From Alsobacter sp964544365 (GTDB lineage Bacteria; Pseudomonadota; Alphaproteobacteria; Rhizobiales; Beijerinckiaceae), in the NCBI GenBank assembly GCA_964544365.1, contig CAZJCW010000066.1, positions 1-17,330 on the forward strand: DNA of 17,330 nucleotides. The letters run 5' to 3'. This document shows, piece after piece, positions 7,923 to 13,676 of the stretch (position 1 is the stretch's first letter; the number at the start of each line of letters is the position of its first letter). Position numbers and translations under genes: made by a program. Below the pieces are notes generated by a model that made no database searches, was not told the DNA's origin, and was given only the letters and a program-made list of their open reading frames with translations.

Positions 7923-8941
7923 GGCGTGATCACCCTGTCGCCGGCGCGGAGTCCGCTCAGGACTTCGATCGCCGGGCCGTCTTTCGTGGTCGCCCGGGCG
8001 CCGAGGACCACCGCGACCTCGGCGGTTCCGGAGGCCGTTGCGATGCGGACGAAATCGATGCCGTTGCGGGTCGAGACGGCGGACTCCGGCACGGCCAGGG
8101 CCATGCGTTCGCCGACCTGGATCCAAACGGGAACACGCTCGCCGACGAAGAAGTCCGACAGTCCATCGACCTCGACGTCGGCGACGACCCGTCCGCCTTC
8201 CAGTTCCGGGAAGACCTTGACGATGCGGCCGCTGCGGCGGGTCGAGAGGTCGTCGCCGGGCGCCAGTCCGCGCCGGCCGACGGCGACGGCATCGCCGGTC
8301 CGGATGCGCTCGGCGTGCCGCTCCGGCAGGCTGACGCGCAGATAGGTTCCGCCGACGGCGATGCGGGCGACGGTTTCGCCGGGCATGACGACGGCGCCGG
8401 TCGTCGCCGGCACGGTCAGGACCCGGCCGGCCTTCGGAGCGACGACCTGCCCCTCCGTGGTCTGCTGCACGATCACGGCGCGCTCCGCCTTCGAGGCGTC
8501 GATCTGGTTGGCGAGCACCTCCGCAATCGTTCGCAACTGGTCGAGACGGCTTTGCGAGACGGCGCCGCGGGCGATGAGCGACTGCGCGCGCTCGAGTTCG
8601 GTACGGGCCGTCTCGAGCTGGGATTCAAGCCCCTTGAGCCGGGCATCGACGGCCTGCATCTGGAGAGCGAGCTTCTCGTCGCCCACCACCGCGATGACCT
8701 CCCCCGCCGCCACGGCGCTGCCCTCCTCCACGAGGCGCGAGAGGAGCGTGCCGCCGATGCGAACCCTCGCCGGGACGATCTCGCGGCTCTCGACGCGGCC
8801 GAATACGGCCTTCATGTCGGCGATCCGGATCGGCTCGATTTTCACCTCGGCTGCGGCTGCACCTTCCGCCAGGCCGCCGAGAAGGGCGACGGCGACGAAG
8901 GCCGTGCGGGCGAATTCGCGAATTGACGTATATTCGAACAT
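7919..8941 (-). CDS. RND periplasmic adaptor (membrane fusion protein, HlyD/AcrA-like)
   Basis: This 340-residue adaptor links the RND permease to an outer-membrane channel. The N-terminus (MFEYTSIREF then a hydrophobic stretch to about residue 31, ending in AAAA) is a Sec signal peptide. The first lipoyl half-motif includes GGTLLSRLVEEGSAVAAGEVIA (about 63-84). A helical hairpin coiled coil follows (about 92-158, rich in L/E/Q/A), then the second lipoyl half, VVAPKAGRVLTVPATTG (about 166-182), and beta-barrel and membrane-proximal domains with LSGLRAGDRVITP at the end. The ATG at 8941 is supported by GGAG eight bases upstream. The stop overlaps the permease start. The gene faces away from the ArsR-family regulator, and the two 5' ends touch, so regulation by that protein is likely. 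Location is periplasmic. Confidence 0.92.
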   Translation of the reverse strand: MFEYTSIREFARTAFVAVALLGGLAEGAAAAEVKIEPIRIADMKAVFGRVESREIVPARVRIGGTLLSRLVEEGSAVAAGEVIAVVGDEKLALQMQAVDARLKGLESQLETARTELERAQSLIARGAVSQSRLDQLRTIAEVLANQIDASKAERAVIVQQTTEGQVVAPKAGRVLTVPATTGAVVMPGETVARIAVGGTYLRVSLPERHAERIRTGDAVAVGRRGLAPGDDLSTRRSGRIVKVFPELEGGRVVADVEVDGLSDFFVGERVPVWIQVGERMALAVPESAVSTRNGIDFVRIATASGTAEVAVVLGARATTKDGPAIEVLSGLRAGDRVITP

Positions 8942-8951
8942 GCGAAACACT
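8923..8951 (+). promoter_or_regulatory. Candidate promoter of the SqrR-like regulator gene
   Basis: TTGACG (8923-8928) resembles a sigma-70 -35 box. Seventeen bases on, AACACT (8946-8951) is a weak -10. The spacer contains the putative operator core. Transcription from here would begin at about 8958, on the regulator's ATG itself, so the message could be leaderless. The -35 is convincing, the -10 is not. Confidence 0.4.
8927..8937. promoter_or_regulatory. Putative operator of the SqrR-like regulator at the adaptor/regulator junction
   Basis: The word CGTATATTCGA differs by one base from CGTATATACGA in the SQR promoter palindrome. Around it lie two more dyads: a perfect 12-base palindrome AATTCGCGAATT (8913-8924) and TTCG-N6-CGAA (8933-8946). 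All lie in the first codons of the adaptor gene, because the two divergent genes leave no intergenic space. This is a plausible autoregulatory site; no binding data are available. Confidence 0.55.
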
Positions 8952-8957
8952 CCGGTC

Positions 8958-9317
8958 ATGGACATCGATCGCAACCGCCTTGCAGCCGCCTCCGACGAGG
9001 CCAGCGACTTCCTGAAATCCCTCGCCAGCCCGGTGAGGCTGCGCATCCTGTGCCTGATTGCCGGCAAGGAGGCCTCGGTCGGCGAGATCGCCGAGGCGCT
9101 GGGGGCGCGGCACAGCCTCGTCTCCCAGCATCTCAGCCTGTTGCGTCGCGACGGCCTTGTCAGCGCGCGGCGCGACGGACAGACCATCTGGTACGCACTC
9201 GCCGACCAACGGGCGGCGACGATCCTGCAGACGCTCCAGTCGATCTTCTGCCCGGCACCGGAGCCGCCGGCGGTCGCGGAACGCAAGATCACGGGGCCCC
9301 GCATCCGCCAGCTCTAG
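8958..9317 (+). CDS. ArsR-family regulator of the SqrR/BigR persulfide-sensor type
   Basis: This 119-residue winged-helix repressor has the ArsR-family order: LASPVRLRILCLIAG, then the VGEIAEALGARHSLVSQHLSLLRRDGLV recognition region (about 41-68), then the wing RRDGQTIWYAL (71-81). It lacks the CxC metal site of arsenite sensors in the recognition helix. Instead it has exactly two cysteines, Cys32 (ILCLI) and Cys98 (IFCP). They are 66 residues apart and placed as Cys41 and Cys107 in Rhodobacter SqrR. In that family the pair forms a tetrasulfide bridge when sulfane sulfur rises, and the repressor releases DNA. The alternative ATG at 8940 would add six residues (MRNTPV) and overlap the adaptor's ATG. 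Neither start has a clear ribosome site. It is divergent from the RND operon and convergent with the SQR-DUF2892 genes. Confidence 0.9.
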   Translation: MDIDRNRLAAASDEASDFLKSLASPVRLRILCLIAGKEASVGEIAEALGARHSLVSQHLSLLRRDGLVSARRDGQTIWYALADQRAATILQTLQSIFCPAPEPPAVAERKITGPRIRQL

Positions 9318-9332
9318 GGCGGCGCCACGGCG

Positions 9333-9378
9333 CGAGGGAATTGCGACGAGCCCGTCAGGGCCAGCCGCAGAACCCTCG
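9333..9378. terminator. Bidirectional terminator-like structure between convergent genes
   Basis: In the 69-base space between the regulator stop and the DUF2892 stop, CGAGGG (9333-9338) pairs with CCCTCG (9373-9378). Inside it TGCG pairs with CGCA, and a GCCC-GTCA-GGGC hairpin (9350-9361) caps the structure. A symmetric folded element between convergent genes fits a shared terminator. There are no clear U-tracts. Confidence 0.45.
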
Positions 9379-9386
9379 TCCCGGCG

Positions 9387-9590
9387 TCAGCGAAACGCCT
9401 CGCCGACGCGGCAGCCCAGGCCCTTGAAGACGAGGGCTGCAGGGCAGAAGCCGGTGAAGGAGGACTGGAGCAGGTTCAGGCCGATGAAGGCCGTGAACAA
9501 CAGGAACCAGGGCGAGACGAGGTACACGAGCGCTACCGACAGCAGCACCATGCACCCTGCGAAGGCGAGGACGGCACGATCGATCGTCAT
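9387..9590 (-). CDS. DUF2892 (YgaP-like) small membrane protein
   Basis: This 67-residue protein has two hydrophobic helices (about 6-25 and 27-44) and the signature SSFTGFCPAALVFKGLGC (Cys49, Cys60). It matches the membrane domain found at the C-terminus of YgaP rhodaneses and as a stand-alone DUF2892 protein in sulfur-oxidation loci. The loop cysteine may handle persulfide or help place a partner at the membrane; that is inference. The ATG at 9590 is supported by GGAG seven bases upstream. It follows SQR after 41 bases on the same strand, so the pair is probably one operon. The length is typical of the stand-alone form. Confidence 0.88.
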   Translation of the reverse strand: MTIDRAVLAFAGCMVLLSVALVYLVSPWFLLFTAFIGLNLLQSSFTGFCPAALVFKGLGCRVGEAFR

Positions 9591-9631
9591 GGGGGGTCTC
9601 CGTTCAGGCTGGGGTTGGAAGGCAACCGGCG

Positions 9632-10921
9632 TCAGGCCGGCTCCTCGTGGATTTCCTTGAGCTTCGTGATGCCGAGCAGGTCGAGCGCGAGCTTCTCGTA
9701 GATCGTCTCGCTCTTCCCCTGCCGGATCTTCCGCAGGAAGTACTTCTCGAATCCGATCTTCGCCGCGTGCACCCATTTCCCCGACGACGACCAGTTGACG
9801 TTGCGCGGGGGTATCTGGGGCTGGGCGACGAAGGCGATGCCGCTGTCGCCGAAGTCGGCGAGGCAGACGGCGTTCCAGGAGGCGACCGCGCTGGGCTGCT
9901 CGCCGCGCAGGAGGGCGCCGATGTTCCGGGCGGTGGCGGTGACCATGGATTCGATCATGAAACCGGTCTTGGGCACGCCAACCGGCAGAGGCGTCTTGCC
10001 GATCGGCGGAATCGCGACGCAGACTCCGATGGAGAAGACGTTCGGGAACGCCGGGTTGCGCTGGTGCTTGTCCGCCAGAATAAATCCGCGCGGATTAGTC
10101 AAACCCTCGATGCCATGGACCGCCTCCACGCCGCGGAAGGCGGGCAGCATCATCGAGAAGGCGAAGGGCAACTCATGCCGGGCGGCCACCGTCCCGTCGG
10201 CGGCCACCTCCTCGACATGCATCAGGCCCGGCTCGACCTTCGTCATGCGGGCGTTGGTGATCCACTTGATGTGCTTCTCGCGCAGCGCGCTCTCGAGCAG
10301 GGACTTCGTGTCGCCGACGCCGTCGAGGCCGAGATGGCCGATATAGGGCTCCGGCGTGACGAAGGTCATCGGGACGCGGTCGCGGACCTTGCGGCGGCGC
10401 AGCGCCGTCTCGAGGATGAACGCGAACTCGTAGGCCGGGCCGAAGCAGGAGGCGCCCTGCGCCGCGCCGATGATGACCGGGCCGCCCCGGGAGGCGAGCG
10501 TCTCGAACGCGTCCTTCGCCTTCACCGCATGGTCGACATGGCACACCGAGTGGGTGTTGCCGTGCGGTCCGAGGCCCTCGATCTCGTCGAAGGCCAGTTC
10601 GGGACCGGTGGCGATGACGAGATAGTCGTAGGTCAGCGTATCGCCGCGCCCCATCTCGATGCTGTTGGTCTCGGGGTGGAGCCGCACGGCTCCATCCGGA
10701 CGGAAGGCGATGCCGCGCCGCTCGAAGACGGGGGCGAGATCGACCTCGATCTCTTCCTTCTCCCGCCAGCCGACGGCGACCCAGGGGTTCGACGGGACGA
10801 AGGAGTAGGTCGAGCCCCGGTTCACCACCGTCAGCGTGTCCTGGGGACGCAAGGCATCCTTCATTTCATAGGCCATGATCGTACCGCCGAGACCGGCACC
10901 GAGAACGACGACGTGAGCCAT
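9632..10921 (-). CDS. sqr: Sulfide:quinone oxidoreductase
   Basis: This 429-residue membrane-associated flavoprotein oxidises sulfide to polysulfide or sulfane sulfur and passes electrons to quinone. It opens with the FAD-binding GAGLGGT (8-14) and has the second dinucleotide-type motif VIATGP (102-107). The three catalytic cysteines of SQR are present: Cys127 (SVCHVDHA), Cys159 (GASCFGPAYEF) and Cys353 (WNAVCLADFGD). Cys301 is extra. From memory it aligns closely with the Acidithiobacillus ferrooxidans enzyme, including the VPSNPW and GKWVHAAKIGFEKYF segments, which supports a type I-like SQR rather than flavocytochrome c. The C-terminal amphipathic region fits membrane attachment. The ATG has GGAGG eight bases upstream. 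It has its own promoter with an operator palindrome and probably heads an operon with DUF2892. Regulation by the SqrR-like protein is expected. Confidence 0.95.
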   Translation of the reverse strand: MAHVVVLGAGLGGTIMAYEMKDALRPQDTLTVVNRGSTYSFVPSNPWVAVGWREKEEIEVDLAPVFERRGIAFRPDGAVRLHPETNSIEMGRGDTLTYDYLVIATGPELAFDEIEGLGPHGNTHSVCHVDHAVKAKDAFETLASRGGPVIIGAAQGASCFGPAYEFAFILETALRRRKVRDRVPMTFVTPEPYIGHLGLDGVGDTKSLLESALREKHIKWITNARMTKVEPGLMHVEEVAADGTVAARHELPFAFSMMLPAFRGVEAVHGIEGLTNPRGFILADKHQRNPAFPNVFSIGVCVAIPPIGKTPLPVGVPKTGFMIESMVTATARNIGALLRGEQPSAVASWNAVCLADFGDSGIAFVAQPQIPPRNVNWSSSGKWVHAAKIGFEKYFLRKIRQGKSETIYEKLALDLLGITKLKEIHEEPA

Positions 10922-10998
10922 TGGACTGTCCTCCAGGTCTTTGAGCGGGCCAACTCGATTCGTGCCGGCGCCGGTCGCTGAATTCTTATTCTCGCATT

Positions 10999-11012
10999 AT
11001 CGTATATACGAT
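10999..11012. promoter_or_regulatory. Putative SqrR-like operator in the SQR promoter
   Basis: ATCGTATATACGAT is a perfect 14-base palindrome in an otherwise GC-rich region. It covers the candidate -10 box of the SQR promoter, the right place for repression. Its core CGTATATACGA recurs with one change at 8927-8937, next to the regulator gene. Confidence 0.65.
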
Positions 11013-11027
11013 GAACTGCAAATTCAA
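10999..11027 (-). promoter_or_regulatory. Candidate promoter of the SQR-DUF2892 operon
   Basis: On the minus strand, TTGAAT (11022-11027) is followed after 17 bases by TACGAT (10999-11004), a reasonable sigma-70 pair. The predicted leader to the SQR ATG is about 70 bases. Confidence 0.5.
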
Positions 11028-11060
11028 GTGACCATGGGGATGTTGTGATCGATGCGACGG

Positions 11061-11075
11061 CCTGCCGCCGGCAGG
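11061..11075 (-). terminator. Hairpin downstream of ArsA
   Basis: A CCTGCC / GGCAGG stem with a 3-base loop begins 8 bases after the ArsA stop codon. It has no U-run. It may separate ArsA transcription from the SQR promoter. Confidence 0.35.
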
Positions 11076-11083
11076 GCGGGCCG

Positions 11084-12874
11084 CTACGGCCTCGCCGCGG
11101 ACAGCCTGCTCAGTTCGTCAAGGCCAACCGGCGGCACGCTCTGCCAGCCCACGGCGAAGACGCGACGGGCGAGCGACGCGGTGACGCGTTCGATCTGGGA
11201 CCGCTCGCGCTCGAGCCGGGCGCGCAGGAGCGGCTCCTTCGTGTCCGTCATGGACAGGCACCGGTTGATCACCCAGCCGAAGGGCTCGATGCGGGCGCGA
11301 CGGAGATCGCCCTGCAAGGCGGCCGCCTCGGAGACGGGCGTCGTCTCCGGGAGTGTCACCAGCAGCACGCGCGTGTATTCGGGATCCTGCAGGCGCATGA
11401 GAGGCGTGACGACGCGCCCGTGCGCCTGGGGATCGATCTGGCGGACCATCTGCCGGTGGTAGGCTCCGGTCGCGTCCATGAGGAGGAGCGTGTGGCCGCT
11501 CGGCGCGGTGTCGAGCACGACGAAGGCGCTGCGGGCCTCCGCCACGATGCGGGAGAAGGCGTGGAAGACCGCCACCTCCTCCGTGCAGGGCGAGGCGAGA
11601 TCCTCGAGCAGGAGCTTCCTGCCCTCCTCGTCGAGCCCGGCGCCCCGGCTCGCCATGATCTTGTCGATGTAGTTCCTCGTCTCGACCGCCGGGTCGATCC
11701 GGTCGACCGTCAGGCCCGGAAGCGAACCGTCGAGCACATTGGCCACGTTCGCGGCCGGATCGGTCGTGCTCAGGTGCACCGCATGCCCCCGACGGGCGAG
11801 GCCGACGGCGATGGCGGCGGCAACGGTGGTCTTTCCGACCCCGCCCTTGCCCATGACCATGACGAGGCCGCGGCCGCCCTTCGCCAGGCCATCCACGAGA
11901 TCGCCGAGGCCGGGAAGGGACACCGGGGCTGGAGGCGCCCCACCGGGGGACGTCCTCGCCAGGGGGGCGGCCGGCTCGAGAAGCGCGCGCAGGGCCTCCA
12001 GCCCGACCATGTCGTAGGGCTGCATCGGCACCTCGTCGCGGGGAAGCCGTGCGAGAGCGGCCGGCAGGGCCGACAGAACCTCGTCCTGCTCGCGCTCGAG
12101 CGCCGTCGCCACCGCATCGCCCGGGAGGCTGGCTCGGAAGCGCGCGTTGATCGCCAGGGACTGGTTGGAGAGGCCGAGCGCGGCAAGCTCGTGCGAGGTC
12201 CGCGCCGCCTCGCGGACGGCGCCACGGTCGGCGCGGGTGACGAGGACGATCGTCGTGCGGGCCGGATCTCCCAGGGCCGCGAGGGCGGTGCGGAAGCGCT
12301 CCTCCTGCATCTTCAGCCCGGAATGCGGGCCGAGGCAGGACGCACCCCGGTCGTTGCCTTCCAGAAAGCCCGTCCACGCCTTCGGCAGGCTGAGAAGACG
12401 CAAGGTGTGGCCGGTCGGAGCCGTATCGAAGACGATGTGGTCATAGCCGGTCGCGTCTCCGGCCAGGAGGCCGACGAAGGCATCGAACGCGGCGATCTCC
12501 GTGGTGCAGGCCCCGGACAGCTGCTCGCGCACGGTCGCACGCTCGTCCTCCGGAGCGTCGGGGCGCAGCTGCGCCAGGACGCGCGTGCGGTAATCCTCCG
12601 CGGCGGCCTCGGGGTCGATGTTCATGGCATCGAGCCCGGGAACACCCGGAACGGGCTTCGGGGCGTCATCGAGCGCCACCCGAAGCATCTCGTCGAGGTT
12701 CGACGCAGGATCCGTGCTGACGAGCAGCACGCGCTTGCCGCGATCGGCCAGACCGATGGCCGTGGCGCATGCGAGGGACGTCTTTCCGACGCCGCCCTTG
12801 CCTGTGAAGAACAGGAACGGCGACGGCGCGTCGAGCGGACGGAAGGAAAGCAGTGGCCGGTCGGGATGCATCAT
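11084..12874 (-). CDS. arsA: ArsA-type double ATPase (arsenite-pump ATPase family)
   Basis: This 596-residue protein has two homologous NTPase halves, as in plasmid-type ArsA. P-loops GKGGVGKTS (25-33) and GKGGVGKTT (342-350) are each followed by a switch motif: DTAPTGHTLRLL (150-161) and DTAPSGHTLLLMDATGAYH (455-473). The three arsenite-binding cysteines have counterparts: Cys123 (GACTTE), Cys180 (GASCLG) and Cys430 (SPCTEE). In the classical system ArsA energises the ArsB arsenite pump and is loaded by ArsD. Neither ArsB, Acr3, ArsD nor ArsC is in this window, so its partner is unknown. The start is the first of two adjacent ATGs at 12874. There is no strong ribosome site. It lies just upstream of SQR on the same strand. 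Arsenite transport is the family role; a link to sulfide or thiol chemistry is a guess. Confidence 0.9.
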   Translation of the reverse strand: MMHPDRPLLSFRPLDAPSPFLFFTGKGGVGKTSLACATAIGLADRGKRVLLVSTDPASNLDEMLRVALDDAPKPVPGVPGLDAMNIDPEAAAEDYRTRVLAQLRPDAPEDERATVREQLSGACTTEIAAFDAFVGLLAGDATGYDHIVFDTAPTGHTLRLLSLPKAWTGFLEGNDRGASCLGPHSGLKMQEERFRTALAALGDPARTTIVLVTRADRGAVREAARTSHELAALGLSNQSLAINARFRASLPGDAVATALEREQDEVLSALPAALARLPRDEVPMQPYDMVGLEALRALLEPAAPLARTSPGGAPPAPVSLPGLGDLVDGLAKGGRGLVMVMGKGGVGKTTVAAAIAVGLARRGHAVHLSTTDPAANVANVLDGSLPGLTVDRIDPAVETRNYIDKIMASRGAGLDEEGRKLLLEDLASPCTEEVAVFHAFSRIVAEARSAFVVLDTAPSGHTLLLMDATGAYHRQMVRQIDPQAHGRVVTPLMRLQDPEYTRVLLVTLPETTPVSEAAALQGDLRRARIEPFGWVINRCLSMTDTKEPLLRARLERERSQIERVTASLARRVFAVGWQSVPPVGLDELSRLSAARP

Positions 12875-12903
12875 GGCCCAGTCTAGCGCCCGTCGCCTGG
12901 CGT

Positions 12904-12926
12904 CCGGAATGATTCACATCATCCGG
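12904..12926. promoter_or_regulatory. Inverted repeat upstream of ArsA, FNR/CRP-like core
   Basis: ATGAT-TCAC-ATCAT (12909-12922) is a perfect 5-base inverted repeat with the TGAT-N4-ATCA core of FNR/ANR-type sites. It is extended by CCGGA/TCCGG to a near-perfect hairpin. It sits about 35 bases before the ArsA start, so it may be a regulator site or only a leader hairpin. Confidence 0.3.
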
Positions 12927-12953
12927 CGTGCCGCCTTCCGCCCGGAATAGGGA

Positions 12954-12979
12954 GATCGGGGGCGCGTTCGCCCCCGATC
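12954..12979 (-). terminator. Strong hairpin terminator after the Ser/Asn-repeat gene
   Basis: A perfect 11-base stem (GATCGGGGGCG / CGCCCCCGATC) with a 4-base loop starts 4 bases after the stop codon of the repeat-protein gene. The stem is very stable but has no clear U-tract. It would insulate ArsA from the ECF regulon upstream. Confidence 0.6.
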
Positions 12980-12983
12980 GACG

Positions 12984-13580
12984 TCAGTTGTTGCTCGACG
13001 AGTTGGACGAGGAATTGCTGGACGAGTTGCTCGACGCGTTCGAACTCGAGTTGGACGACGAGTTGGAGCTCGAATTCGAGGACGAATTGGAGCTCGCGTT
13101 GGAAGACGAGTTCGAACTCGAGTTGGATGACGAGTTGCTGGACGAGTTGCTCGACGATCCACCGTCCCGGTTGCCGCCCCAGCCGCCCGAGGCGTTGGAC
13201 GCCCAGGTCGAGCCGGCGCCGCCGGAGCGATTGGCGCTGACGTTGTTCGAGCGGTTCGATGAACTGTTCGACCAGCCCGAAGGACCGCGGCCGGGCGGCT
13301 CGCGGTAGGTCCCGGACCACTCGGGCACGCCGACGGGAGCCGAGCGTGCGCCGCCCGTTCCCCGGCTTCTGCCTTGGGCTTCCACGACGGCGGCCGTGGC
13401 GTCGAGGGATGTCTGCCCGAGGTCGATGCGCGGCACGGCAGGGCTCGGACGGCCCGCGTCTTCCATCGTTCCGAGACGTTGGTCATCGGTCGCGGCCGGA
13501 CCCTCGGTGTGGACGGCCGCGGATGCCGTGGTCGAGAGGATCGCAGCGGCAATCGTCGATATCGTCATGCGATGCTTCAT
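12984..13580 (-). CDS. Secreted Ser/Asn-repeat protein, unknown function
   Basis: This 198-residue protein is not recognised as a known family. It begins with a signal peptide (MKHRMTISTIAAAILSTTASA, cleavage near residue 21), then a polar, low-complexity region. From about residue 102 it becomes Ser/Asn/Gly-rich. It ends in 14 consecutive four-residue units SSSN (142-197) plus a final Asn. Units 6 and 11 are ASSN, giving a period of five units. It has no cysteine. The start ATG at 13580 has GGAG eight bases upstream, and a strong hairpin follows the stop. An ECF-type promoter (13643-13669) precedes it. It is probably exported and may be a disordered or fibrous surface or periplasmic protein; that is inference. 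The opposite strand is also open and Asp/Glu/Leu-rich, but lacks a start signal. Confidence 0.8.
   Translation of the reverse strand: MKHRMTISTIAAAILSTTASAAVHTEGPAATDDQRLGTMEDAGRPSPAVPRIDLGQTSLDATAAVVEAQGRSRGTGGARSAPVGVPEWSGTYREPPGRGPSGWSNSSSNRSNNVSANRSGGAGSTWASNASGGWGGNRDGGSSSNSSSNSSSNSSSNSSSNASSNSSSNSSSNSSSNSSSNASSNSSSNSSSNSSSNN
12987..13157 (-). repeat. Tandem 12-base/4-residue repeat array (SSSN x14)
   Basis: There are fourteen in-frame 12-base units plus one codon at the 3' end of the secreted protein gene. The amino-acid units are nearly perfect, while the DNA varies: all six serine codons (TCG, TCC, TCA, TCT, AGC, AGT) and both asparagine codons appear. The array is therefore old and kept by selection on protein, not fresh slippage. 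Confidence 0.9.
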
Positions 13581-13642
13581 GGTCGGGTCTCCTCATCAGG
13601 ATGCGTGGTGTGCCGGACGTTCGGGCGTCGCGGCATGCAAGG

Positions 13643-13669
13643 AAGACGAAGCGCGCCGCGATCTATTCC
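13643..13669 (-). promoter_or_regulatory. ECF-type promoter of the Ser/Asn-repeat gene
   Basis: GGAATA (-35, ending at 13669) is followed by CGTCTT (-10, 13643-13648), with 16 bases between GGAAT and CGTC. This matches the promoters of the sigma gene, the protease and the DUF6065-like gene. The predicted leader is about 60 bases. Confidence 0.75.
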
Positions 13670-13676
13670 GCGGCAC

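Noticed and set aside
4548..8345. Very long plus-strand open frame (1265 codons)
   Set aside because: Arg/Asp/His/Gln-rich translation with no family motif. It lies opposite the RND permease and adaptor, a typical high-GC antisense shadow.
8958..9317. Reading the ArsR-family gene as part of an arsenic operon with ArsA
   Set aside because: The regulator has no CxC metal site, ArsA is transcribed from the other side of SQR, and no other ars gene is present. The cysteine pair fits SqrR/BigR.
12944..12968. Fifth ECF-like match, GGAAT-N16-CGTT, on the plus strand
   Set aside because: It would fire antisense into the repeat gene. It ends in CGTT and lacks the CGTCTT shared by the other four, and its -10 is simply the loop of the terminator hairpin. 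Probably chance, though an antisense RNA cannot be excluded.
12928..13308. Plus-strand open frame rich in Asp, Glu and Leu, opposite the Ser/Asn-repeat gene
   Set aside because: It is the antisense reading of the SSSN array. It has no ribosome site or signal peptide, and its repeat pattern is less regular than the minus-strand one, which has a signal peptide, ribosome site, promoter and terminator.
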